A stretch of 64,000 bases of DNA from Maribacter ulvicola (GTDB lineage: Bacteria; Bacteroidota; Bacteroidia; Flavobacteriales; Flavobacteriaceae), in contig NZ_FTMA01000001.1 of assembly GCF_900155985.1 (NCBI RefSeq), positions 1,550,001-1,614,000 of the forward strand, in the 5' to 3' direction. The first letter of the stretch is position 1; each line of letters starts with the position of its first letter. The position numbers were made by a program, and so were the translations under genes. The notes below the pieces were generated by a model. The model saw nothing but the letters and a program-made list of their open reading frames with translations. It was not told the DNA's origin and did no database searches. Below are positions 19,670 to 27,238 of the stretch, piece by piece.

Positions 19670-20983
19670 ATGCTTAAATTGAACAGCTTTGTTCTTATTC
19701 AACTACGAATCATATTTTTTATGTGGCTCAGTTGCCACATAGCCCTATCACAGGAAAAGCCGAATATTATTTTGATAATGGCAGATGATCTTGGATATGA
19801 AACTTTAAGCGTAAATGGTGGTAGTAGTTATAGTACCCCAAATTTGGACCAATTAGCTCTAGGGGGAATGAGGTTTGATCAATGCTATGCAACACCTTTG
19901 TGCACTCCTTCACGTGTTCAAATTATGACCGGGAAGTACAATAACCGTAATTATATTGGGTTTGGTTTATTGGATCCCTCTGAAAAAACTTTTGGACATT
20001 ATCTTCAAGACGCCGGGTATGAGAATTTGGTAGTGGGCAAATGGCAATTACTTGGTAATTCGGTACAACAAAAATTAGCGGGTAATAGAGCAGGGACCAC
20101 TCCAGAAAAAGCTGGTTTTGATGATTATTGCCTTTGGCAGATCAATACGCTTGGGTCAAGATATAAAGATCCCACCCTAAGTTCAAAAGAAGGAGGTGTA
20201 GAAACTCATACAGGTAAATATGGACCTGATATATTTGTGGAAAAGATATTTACATTTATAGAGAAAAATAAGAATGATCCTTTTTTTATCTACTACCCTA
20301 TGGTGCTGGCACATGATCCTTTTGTACCAACACCAAGTAACCCTGAATTTTTAAATTTTGACGCTAAATCCGGTACAAATGACCCAAAATATTTTGGAGA
20401 AATGGTTGCTTATATGGACCATATTGTTGGTAAACTTGTGCAGAAGGTGGATGACATGGGGATACGGGAGAATACTTTGATATTGTTTGTTGGTGATAAT
20501 GGAACTGACCGTGACGTTGCATCTAGATTTAAAGGAAGTTTGGTGCAAGGAAAAAAAGGATATACCACTAATGCCGGAACCCATGTTCCATTAATCGCCA
20601 ATTGGCCACGAAAGATTGCTGCAGGCATGGTCAATAAAAACTTGATCGACTTTACCGATTTCTTGCCTACACTTTTACAGGTTGCCAATGTAAAAGAAAA
20701 GAAGTCTATGGCTCTAGATGGGGTTAGTTTTTATCCTCAATTGTTGGGTGATAATTCTGATATTAGGGAATGGGTGTTTTGCCACTATGACCCCAATTGG
20801 GGGAAATTTAAACCTCAAAGTTATGTTCAGAATAAAAAATGGAAGCTTTATGATAATGGTGATTTTTTTAATTTAGAACAAGATAAATTGGAAAAGAACC
20901 CTATAGATATTTCAAGTGTTACGAGAGAAATAGATGCTATTGTAGATAAATTTAAAAATGTGTTGAATACCTATAATAAATAG
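19670..20983 (+). CDS. Type I sulfatase (formylglycine-dependent), exported
   Basis: 437 residues. Signal peptide about 1-27, then the sulfatase start (KPNIILIMADDLGYE), with the metal-binding DD at 39-40. The activation motif is CTPSR at residues 78-82: Cys78 would be converted to formylglycine by an FGE or anaerobic maturase. Further conserved parts: GKWQLLGN (about 123-130), HDPFVPTPSNPEF and FVGDNGTDRD (metal ligands D-N). Removes sulfate esters from a glycan in the periplasm. Placed after the ECF sigma gene at the edge of the SusCD locus, it suggests a sulfated substrate. The nearby SUMF1-fold protein lacks the cysteines needed to activate it, so maturation must come from elsewhere. Confidence 0.93.
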   Translation: MLKLNSFVLIQLRIIFFMWLSCHIALSQEKPNIILIMADDLGYETLSVNGGSSYSTPNLDQLALGGMRFDQCYATPLCTPSRVQIMTGKYNNRNYIGFGLLDPSEKTFGHYLQDAGYENLVVGKWQLLGNSVQQKLAGNRAGTTPEKAGFDDYCLWQINTLGSRYKDPTLSSKEGGVETHTGKYGPDIFVEKIFTFIEKNKNDPFFIYYPMVLAHDPFVPTPSNPEFLNFDAKSGTNDPKYFGEMVAYMDHIVGKLVQKVDDMGIRENTLILFVGDNGTDRDVASRFKGSLVQGKKGYTTNAGTHVPLIANWPRKIAAGMVNKNLIDFTDFLPTLLQVANVKEKKSMALDGVSFYPQLLGDNSDIREWVFCHYDPNWGKFKPQSYVQNKKWKLYDNGDFFNLEQDKLEKNPIDISSVTREIDAIVDKFKNVLNTYNK

Positions 20984-21233
20984 GTTGAGGTCGTATTTGA
21001 AGTGTAACTTTGTTTTAATCTGAAGTAGATTAAATTGAGCAATTTCTTGATTTTCGTGTTGTAATGAAACATTACTGTACACTATGAAAAAATCAACTTT
21101 TTGTTTTCATTTAGTTTGCCAATTAATGCGTATTCACCAGAGAGAAAAAAAGAAGTTACTATGTCATATTTATTATGGCCAATAATCTTATCACCATAGC
21201 GGTATCATTATATGAAAATATAGTAATAATATA

Positions 21234-21425
21234 CCACTTGGTACTAATCAACTACTAAAGAAAGGTTTTTTAAGCATATCTGTAGTTTATCATGATGAGA
21301 AAAATAGAACTTGGACGAATGATGATTATGCAAAGGTTTTACATTTTGATGATGTTGACGACTTAAAGCCATATGAAAACCCTGATTTTTAGGATGAGTA
21401 TACAGAAGGTGGTTTTATTTTGTAG
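21234..21425 (+). pseudogene. Remnant of a DUF1963 gene
   Basis: A ~64-codon stretch reads, with one in-frame TAG and a terminal TAG, as a close relative of residues ~79-145 of the DUF1963 protein at 3773-4513: shared pieces include KKGFLSI (KKGLLSI), TNDDYAKV (TDDNYAKV) and DDLKPYENPDF (EDLKPYDNPNF). DNA identity is also visible over about 170 bases. No start and no C-terminal half are present. This is a decayed second copy next to the tmRNA gene. Confidence 0.8.
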
Positions 21426-21520
21426 CGCCGGAGACGACCTTGTGTGAATGAAAGGTCTAGTAGATCTTTTTAGCAACGTGCGAGCTGAAGCGTTGGGATT
21501 CGAATCCCGCAGGTATAACG
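21422..21520. other. tRNA-arm-like palindrome, possible attachment-site or tRNA remnant
   Basis: Contains the perfect 14-base palindrome GGGATTCGAATCCC (21495-21508), which resembles a tRNA/tmRNA T arm but has an extra A, and an AGCGCCGGAG stretch resembling the tmRNA 3' end (GAGCCGGAG). No complete cloverleaf can be folded by eye. It may be a decayed tRNA or a diverged copy of the tmRNA end left by an integration; this is weak. Confidence 0.25.
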
Positions 21521-21521
21521 A

Positions 21522-21547
21522 AAAAAACCACCCGGAGGGTGGTTTTT
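21522..21547 (-). terminator. Terminator of the tmRNA gene
   Basis: Strong 11-bp hairpin (AAAAACCACCC / GGGTGGTTTTT) with a GGA loop. It is T-rich on both sides, so it can act in both directions; it lies 6 bases beyond the mature 3' end of the tmRNA. Confidence 0.85.
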
Positions 21548-21552
21548 ATTAG

Positions 21553-21949
21553 TGGAGCCGGAGGGATTCGAACCCTCGTCCAAACAAGCAATTAAAATGC
21601 TTTCTACATGCTTAGAATCTGATTAATTTTCGATGTGTACCTGACCAGAAACCGCCTAATACACACTTATCTTCTTAAGATTTTGGTGGTGTCGCCAAAG
21701 TGAGCGGACACCCTTATGTTGATTTTTCTGGTGCTCCTATAAGAATCGCCATCAACAAGGGCTATTCAGGAACATCTCGCTTCCCTACCTTGTAGGGACG
21801 AGGCTAATCTTACTATAATTCAGATTAAGCGGCAAGAGCGTAATTGTTTTCGCCAATTAAAAGTGTGAAAAATGAGATTAACGAGCTGTTTCCCAGCGCT
21901 CGACATGCTTACATTCCAACTGGTCTCGCTGTCAAAACCGGTCGGCCCC
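21553..21949 (-). ncRNA. ssrA: Transfer-messenger RNA (tmRNA)
   Basis: About 397 nt. The 5' end GGGGCCGAC (at 21949) pairs with the 3' end CGGCTCC (at 21554-21560) to form the 7-bp acceptor stem, with discriminator A at 21553; CCA is not encoded. The T arm (GGGTTCGAATCCC-type, here GAGGGTTCGAATCCCTC) is visible. The resume frame reads GENNYALAA followed by TAA, the proteolysis tag typical of Flavobacteriia. It rescues stalled ribosomes with SmpB. Unlike many genomes, no integrase follows, but a DUF1963 remnant lies just past the terminator. Confidence 0.96.
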
Positions 21950-22113
21950 AATATGTAAATGAACTTTAATGTTAAATTTTAGCGTTATCAATAAGCTAAT
22001 AAATAACTGGTAGCAAAGCTAATAAAACTTTAGCAACCACTATAATTTTTATTTTGACCTAAGCCAAGTGTTTCTAATTGTATAATTTAGTACAATATTT
22101 ATACCAAACCCAT

Positions 22114-23319
22114 ATGAAGTTCGGAATCATTAGAGAACGTAAGAATCCGCCAGATAAGCGTGTTGTTCTATCGCCTAAAGCATGTCAAAAAGTCCTGAAT
22201 ACACATTCTAAAGCAGAAATTATTGTAGAGCCCTCCCCAATTAGGGCTTATACAGACGCAGATTATCAAGATTTTGGAATCACCGTGGCAGATGAAATGA
22301 ATGATTGCGAGGTGTTGTTAGGCGTTAAAGAAGTGCCTATTGATGCCTTGATTCCTAATAAAAAGTACTTTTTCTTTTCTCATACCATTAAAAAGCAACC
22401 TTATAATAGAGACTTGCTTCGTGCTATTTTAGATAAGAATATTGAAATGTACGATCATGAGGTAATTACCAACAAAAAAGAACAACGTGTTGTTGCTTTT
22501 GGTAGATATGCCGGTATTGTAGGTGCATATAACGGATTTCGCGCATACGGACTCAAATACGATGCTTTCAAACTACCAAAAGCAAATGACCTGACTAATC
22601 AACAAGCTTTAATAAACGAACTTAAAAAAATCAAGCTCCCAAATATAAAGGTATTGCTTACCGGCAAAGGTAGAGTAGGTAATGGGTCTAGGGAAATGTT
22701 GGTCGGTATGGGTATGCGCAGGGTTAATGTTACCGAATATTTAGAGCAAACATTTAATGAACCCGTGTATTGCCAAATAGATGCGGGAGAATACAATAAG
22801 CGTAAGGATGGTGTACGTGGTAATAAAGCTGATTTTTTCGCAAATCCAGAAGAATACAAATCCAACTTTGTTAGGTTTGCCAAGGTGACCGATTTCTATA
22901 TTGCGGGTCATTTCTACGGACAAGGAGCTCCTTATTTGTTTACTAGGGAAGATGCTAAGGACAAAGATTTTAAAATTAAAGTAGTTGCAGATATAAGCTG
23001 TGATATTGACGGACCGGTAGCTTCTACCATAAAACCATCTACCATAGCCGATCCCATTTATGGTTATGACCCAACAACGGAGTCTGAAATAGATTTTAAA
23101 AATGCAGATGCCATTGCGGTTATGGCGGTAGATAATTTACCGTGCGAATTGCCAAGAGACTCTAGTGAAGGTTTTGGTGAGGCTTTTATAAAAAATGTAA
23201 TTCCTGCTTTCTTCAATAATGATAAAGACGGAGTTCTGGAAAGAGCGCGAATGACCAAAAACGGGAAGTTGACAGAGCGTTATGCATATCTACAGGATTA
23301 TGTTGATGGTAAAGAATAG
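22114..23319 (+). CDS. Alanine dehydrogenase/saccharopine dehydrogenase (LYS1-like) family NAD(P)-dependent enzyme
   Basis: 401 residues from the ATG at 22114; an upstream in-frame start at 22078 is less likely. The N-terminal AlaDH/PNT domain is clear (FGIIRERKNPPDKRVVLSPKA), with HTIKKQPYNRDLL (about 93-105) and a Rossmann segment VLLTGKGRVGNGSREML (about 183-199). Known relatives are L-lysine-forming saccharopine dehydrogenases, which interconvert saccharopine with lysine and 2-oxoglutarate. The exact amino acid substrate in flavobacteria is not settled. Cytoplasmic. Transcribed away from the tmRNA promoter region. Confidence 0.82.
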   Translation: MKFGIIRERKNPPDKRVVLSPKACQKVLNTHSKAEIIVEPSPIRAYTDADYQDFGITVADEMNDCEVLLGVKEVPIDALIPNKKYFFFSHTIKKQPYNRDLLRAILDKNIEMYDHEVITNKKEQRVVAFGRYAGIVGAYNGFRAYGLKYDAFKLPKANDLTNQQALINELKKIKLPNIKVLLTGKGRVGNGSREMLVGMGMRRVNVTEYLEQTFNEPVYCQIDAGEYNKRKDGVRGNKADFFANPEEYKSNFVRFAKVTDFYIAGHFYGQGAPYLFTREDAKDKDFKIKVVADISCDIDGPVASTIKPSTIADPIYGYDPTTESEIDFKNADAIAVMAVDNLPCELPRDSSEGFGEAFIKNVIPAFFNNDKDGVLERARMTKNGKLTERYAYLQDYVDGKE

Positions 23320-23333
23320 CTAAACCTTTCATA

Positions 23334-23726
23334 TTAGTTTATAGGTTGTTTCAGCAAGAATCGGTTTTTGATTTCTAAACTTGTTACCGTAAGTATACCC
23401 AGAGTGTATGCCAATAAATCTTGAATGCTGAAATAGTTTCCGAAAATTAAATTTGCCCATTTAGAATGTTCAAGTCCAAAAAAACTTAACATGGTGGTGA
23501 GCTGTAAAAATTCTATGGCATATGCTATTAGTAATGTGACAAGGCCAATGGCAATGTCACTTGCCTTTACGAAGGATTTAAAAAAGAAAAACATGAGAAT
23601 AACTACTAAGTAGTCTCCGAACGTGTGTCTAATGAACCCTGATTTTAAGAATATGGCAATCAAGATTTCGATTGCTAGCAGTACAAGAAAGTATATAAAA
23701 TAGATACGGTTGAATTTGAATTTCAT
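23334..23726 (-). CDS. DUF2809 family membrane protein
   Basis: 130 residues with four predicted membrane segments. The family pattern is visible in IEFLQL (about 71-76) and the C-terminal GNYFSIQDLLAYTLG segment. Function unknown. It is the last gene of a minus-strand set (DUF2809, small membrane protein, DUF4173), 11 bases after its upstream neighbour. Confidence 0.8.
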   Translation of the reverse strand: MKFKFNRIYFIYFLVLLAIEILIAIFLKSGFIRHTFGDYLVVILMFFFFKSFVKASDIAIGLVTLLIAYAIEFLQLTTMLSFFGLEHSKWANLIFGNYFSIQDLLAYTLGILTVTSLEIKNRFLLKQPIN

Positions 23727-23737
23727 ATGTTGACTAT

Positions 23738-24034
23738 TTAATCGTTTATAAAATAGAGGTATAGCATACTTATTGGGCAGTTCAAAATCAGTAAGATAAG
23801 TGTCATGGTATGCTCTTGTATATCCTTAGAATACCTAAGCACATTTACCAAAATAATAATCAACGCTATACAGGTAAGGATGATATAGCTCAGATATAGC
23901 ATAATACCTATACCTGTAGTGAACTCGGTTTCTGGTATTAAGGCAATACACAGCAGTAAAGTTGAGAGTAGAAAATAAAATGAAACTACTCTAACAATTC
24001 TTCGGTTCCATTTATGTTTAAATAAGAATATCAT
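23738..24034 (-). CDS. Small membrane protein, unrecognised
   Basis: 98 residues starting at the ATG at 24034, which overlaps the stop of the upstream DUF4173 gene as ATGA. This overlap supports translational coupling and decides the start over an in-frame alternative at 24079. A basic N-terminus (FKHKWNRR) is followed by three hydrophobic segments. No family recognised. Confidence 0.7.
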   Translation of the reverse strand: MIFLFKHKWNRRIVRVVSFYFLLSTLLLCIALIPETEFTTGIGIMLYLSYIILTCIALIIILVNVLRYSKDIQEHTMTLILLILNCPISMLYLYFIND

Positions 24035-25431
24035 TTTAAGTAGTTTTGCACGAGCTGAACTAATGTATATTCTTGCCACGCTTTTTCTGATTGTAGGTTG
24101 ATATATTCTTCGTGTTTTTCTAGAACACTAATTTTCAAATCATAGTTTACGCCCTTTTTTTTTGCGTAATTGTATAACTGAATGCTATTGGTGTCTCCCA
24201 AATCCAAGAGGTAATGAATATCAGGGTTTTCAAGTGTGTTTAAATTAAAATAGGTAATAGTTCTATCCCACGGTACTGCAGCACTGATTACCAAAAGGGT
24301 AAATACCGTAGCAATATTAGTACGCACCAAATAGATTAAACTTTTTATCTCTGCTACCTTTATATAAGCTGTTATTAATCCGGTAAGGGTAAGTAGTAGG
24401 TATACGAATACACCAATACGTTTATAGGTAAGACCTAAGGCTTCAATATAGGTGAAGTTCTTGTAAGATGTAAAAACGAGTAGTATAATGTTTAAGGAGA
24501 TCCAAACATAGGTAAGCGTTTTTATTTGCGTATTCTCTTTATAAAAATTGAGGTTTCCTCTAAAGAAATAAAGAATTAATATAATGGCCAGTACTATAGA
24601 GAACATTAGCGCATACACCCCTTGGTGCACAGAAGCCGAATATTCTGCATTGGAAATATCAGTATTTTGAAAAAGATAAATTCCGTCTGTTACTAAAAAG
24701 AATACCAGTAAAAAATTAAGGGCTATAAAGATAATGGAGCCTAAGGTGTGTTCACTTTCTAACTGCTTTTTTTGACCTATAATTTCTATTTCGGTCGGAG
24801 TATTCAATTCGTTTTTCTGTGATGCATCGACGGCTATTAATTCTTTTGCATCTAATGGGCGTAGTATATTTAGAAATATAACATAACCCAGAAATGTAAA
24901 GAATACCCATGATATGCTGATAAAATCAAAATTGATTTGATCCACAAGATTACCAAAAACGGGATTCGCATTTTTGTACAGCGCAGCGAAAACAATGAGT
25001 AATATACCTGCAAAAAAGCCGCCTTTTAAACGATTAAGTAATTTTGGTGATGTCTCCTTTTTTACATCTTTTTCTTCTACTGAATTTTGTCTTTGAATGA
25101 AATTCGCAATACTTGCTATTAGTAGGTTCATGAAGCCTAAAAGCCAAGTAAGGTATAATGAAGTTTGGTTAGAAATAGATTTGCCCACATAGACCATTAA
25201 TGCCATAAAATGAACAAATATGGTAAACCCAGTAGGATTGATCAATACAAAAATGGAAGTAAGAACGTAGGTGAGGGCGTAAACCCAAGAAGTAGAACGT
25301 TTAGCCTTTAGCGTAGAAATAAGTACGACTACCAATATAGATATTAAGAATAAATTTAGACCGAAGCTCTTGCTGTAAAATAGTAGGTTAAAGGCTAGGG
25401 CGGATAAGAGTGATTTTATGTGAACATTCAT
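24031..25431 (-). CDS. DUF4173 family multispanning membrane protein
   Basis: 466 residues with about 12 hydrophobic segments. The C-terminal region AAVPWDRTITYFNLN and HYLLDLGDTNSIQLYNY is characteristic of DUF4173. Function unknown. It heads an operon with the overlapping small membrane gene and DUF2809. It lies near the winged-helix/COQ4-like group but has no copy of that group's palindrome. Confidence 0.8.
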   Translation of the reverse strand: MNVHIKSLLSALAFNLLFYSKSFGLNLFLISILVVVLISTLKAKRSTSWVYALTYVLTSIFVLINPTGFTIFVHFMALMVYVGKSISNQTSLYLTWLLGFMNLLIASIANFIQRQNSVEEKDVKKETSPKLLNRLKGGFFAGILLIVFAALYKNANPVFGNLVDQINFDFISISWVFFTFLGYVIFLNILRPLDAKELIAVDASQKNELNTPTEIEIIGQKKQLESEHTLGSIIFIALNFLLVFFLVTDGIYLFQNTDISNAEYSASVHQGVYALMFSIVLAIILILYFFRGNLNFYKENTQIKTLTYVWISLNIILLVFTSYKNFTYIEALGLTYKRIGVFVYLLLTLTGLITAYIKVAEIKSLIYLVRTNIATVFTLLVISAAVPWDRTITYFNLNTLENPDIHYLLDLGDTNSIQLYNYAKKKGVNYDLKISVLEKHEEYINLQSEKAWQEYTLVQLVQNYLK

Positions 25432-25558
25432 AATATGATGTATTTAAAAAGTTATTAATGATTTGATTTTTACTAAAGCTAGTAGGAGATAAAAACCCAT
25501 AACTAGCTTTATAGTTGGGTAAAGTTTGGTGATTTTAGTTGTGTTTGAATTCATATGT

Positions 25559-26011
25559 TTAAGGAATTAAAAATGTTGACTTTATTCGTGCTGTGGGCTG
25601 ATGCAACAGTTTTTGAAAATCTAATTGATGAAAGGGTAAGGCTGATTTTCCGCAAGAATATTTTGATTGGAAATACATCCAATACTCCGGATACAGTATA
25701 GCGCCTATTAATATGACCGTAAATAAGTAAAGACTTCTTTTTCCATTTCCCATTAAATAAAATTGCATGCTTATTTCATCTGGTACCGTAATTCCGGTTC
25801 CTGTGAGTACATGAAATACATCATGACTTTCTAATTTTTCTTGCAACTGAAAACTGTTGGCGGTTAAAAACTTTCCCATATGATAACCTAAAGAGTTACT
25901 TGGGTACTTTTTTAATTCTTCTGCATTGAACTGCCAAGCTTCATTTTTCTTGAAGTATTGATAAGGCGTAACGCTCCAATTATATAATTTTTCTAAAATG
26001 GTCGTTCTCAT
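25559..26011 (-). CDS. COQ4-like protein with HDxxH-x11-E metal motif
   Basis: 150 residues. HDVFHVLTGTGITVPDE (residues 63-79) matches the COQ4 zinc motif H-D-x-x-H-x(11)-E exactly, and surrounding residues (the helix around GKFLTANSFQL and EISMQFYLMGNG) fit that fold. The C-terminal third contains one hydrophobic segment (about 93-112) not usual for COQ4. Real COQ4 serves ubiquinone synthesis, but Bacteroidetes use menaquinone, so the role here must differ. Its promoter region holds a perfect palindrome at 26030-26046, identical to the one in front of the membrane-protein/regulator operon. Confidence 0.7.
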   Translation of the reverse strand: MRTTILEKLYNWSVTPYQYFKKNEAWQFNAEELKKYPSNSLGYHMGKFLTANSFQLQEKLESHDVFHVLTGTGITVPDEISMQFYLMGNGKRSLYLFTVILIGAILYPEYWMYFQSKYSCGKSALPFHQLDFQKLLHQPTARIKSTFLIP

Positions 26012-26029
26012 GATTTATATTTTAAAAGT

Positions 26030-26046
26030 ACTTTGAAATTCAAAGT
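26030..26046. promoter_or_regulatory. Palindromic operator candidate, copy 1
   Basis: ACTTTGAAATTCAAAGT, a perfect inverted repeat about one central base, 19 bases upstream of the COQ4-like start. Identical with flanking bases (26025-26046) to the copy at 27017-27038. TTTG of the likely -7 box (TACTTTG on the minus strand) lies within it, as expected for a repressor site. Confidence 0.75.
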
Positions 26047-26065
26047 AAAATGATAAAAAAATATA

Positions 26066-26356
26066 CTATTTACCTATTAGTTTTTCTAAAGCATTAATGT
26101 GCTTTTTAAACTGTGCTTTACCCAATTTGGTTGCTGAATAACGTGTGTTAGGTTTTCTGCCAATAAACTGTTTTTCAACCTTTATGTATTCTTCCTTTTC
26201 AAGTGCTTTAGTGTGGCTGGCTAAATTGCCGTCTGTTGCACCCAATAACTCTTTCAACATTTTAAAGTCGGCATAATCGTTGACCATTAGTATAGACATA
26301 ATGCCCAAACGTATTCGGTGGTCAAAAGCTTTGTTTATATTATCAATTAAACTCAT
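26066..26356 (-). CDS. Winged-helix transcriptional regulator
   Basis: 96 residues covering a single winged helix: MLKELLGATDGNLASHTKALEKEEYIKVEK (helix-turn-helix about 34-63), then the wing GRKPNTRYSATKLG. This is the short MarR/PadR-like regulator often paired with a membrane protein in Bacteroidetes. It is 21 bases after the membrane-protein gene, whose promoter carries the palindrome at 27022-27038, and 54 bases before the COQ4-like gene, whose promoter carries the same palindrome. It is the obvious candidate to bind both (inference). Confidence 0.85.
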   Translation of the reverse strand: MSLIDNINKAFDHRIRLGIMSILMVNDYADFKMLKELLGATDGNLASHTKALEKEEYIKVEKQFIGRKPNTRYSATKLGKAQFKKHINALEKLIGK

Positions 26357-26377
26357 ATATCTATAACTAGGCTGATC

Positions 26378-27013
26378 TTAATTTCTGTCGTACTTGTAAT
26401 ACATTAAAGAACCGTAAAGAATGTGGCAAACGCCAAAACCTAGAGCCCAAAAATACAACCCATATCCTATAAATTGAGTGCTAATTATGCCGATTGCTAT
26501 AAATGCCAAACCCATATAACGAACATCGCCCATCGTATATTTACTGGCATTTACACAGGCCAGACCATAAAATATAAGTGTTGCAGGTGCCACTAGACCT
26601 GCTGCTCCTTGCTGCATCAATACTAAGCAGAAAAGACCCCCCACAATTAACGGTATAGCAAAATTGAACACCAGTCTCTTACTAGTGCTGTCCCAAATTT
26701 TCTCGCCGCTTTTTTTAGATTTTTTCAAGGTCATAACGAACCCGGTAATTACTGCTGCCACCAAAACGGCAATAGCAATTAACGTTAGGTCGCTAACAGT
26801 ATCTGAACCCCAAAGTGATGAAGACTTACCAGAAAAATTTTCATAGTTGGAAGCTGAGGTATCTTTTAGTTTAACATAAGCAAAGCCTGCACCAATTAAT
26901 GCATAGATTCCGGCAAGTACTCCAGAGAGTCCGCTTAATGAAATAAATCGTGAAGAACGATTCATAATATTTTTGATTTCGGTAATATCGTTTAGATACT
27001 TATTCGCCTCCAT
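26378..27013 (-). CDS. Multispanning membrane protein co-transcribed with a winged-helix regulator
   Basis: 211 residues, about six hydrophobic segments, with a Ser-rich loop around residues 60-70 and a basic loop KKSKKSGEKIWD (about 93-104). Proteins of this kind regularly precede HTH_34-type regulators in Bacteroidetes and have no assigned function. The start at 27013 is only 9 bases from the palindrome 27022-27038, so a very short leader is expected. Confidence 0.7.
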   Translation of the reverse strand: MEANKYLNDITEIKNIMNRSSRFISLSGLSGVLAGIYALIGAGFAYVKLKDTSASNYENFSGKSSSLWGSDTVSDLTLIAIAVLVAAVITGFVMTLKKSKKSGEKIWDSTSKRLVFNFAIPLIVGGLFCLVLMQQGAAGLVAPATLIFYGLACVNASKYTMGDVRYMGLAFIAIGIISTQFIGYGLYFWALGFGVCHILYGSLMYYKYDRN

Positions 27014-27021
27014 ATTAAAGT

Positions 27022-27038
27022 ACTTTGAAATTCAAAGT
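27022..27038. promoter_or_regulatory. Palindromic operator candidate, copy 2
   Basis: Same 17-base palindrome as at 26030-26046 (ACTTTGAAATTCAAAGT), here 9 bases upstream of the membrane-protein/winged-helix operon. The identical stretch extends to 27017. Suggests autoregulation of the operon and co-regulation of the COQ4-like gene. Confidence 0.75.
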
Positions 27039-27238
27039 TAAATTAAATTTTTGATTCTGAACTAATTTAGTTGAAAAAAATAATTTATAATTTGGTATCT
27101 TGTTATAAAATGAAGATTGAAACCTATTAATTTATAAGTCAAGATATAGCATAGAAACAATGGTTTCTATCAATCTATAGAAATAATGACAATTATATTT
27201 ACGGTGTAATAAGGGAATTTAAAATTCAAATACCTTTG

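Noticed and set aside
21422..21520. Complete tRNA gene upstream of the tmRNA
   Set aside because: Only a T-arm-like palindrome is seen; acceptor, D and anticodon arms do not fold by eye.
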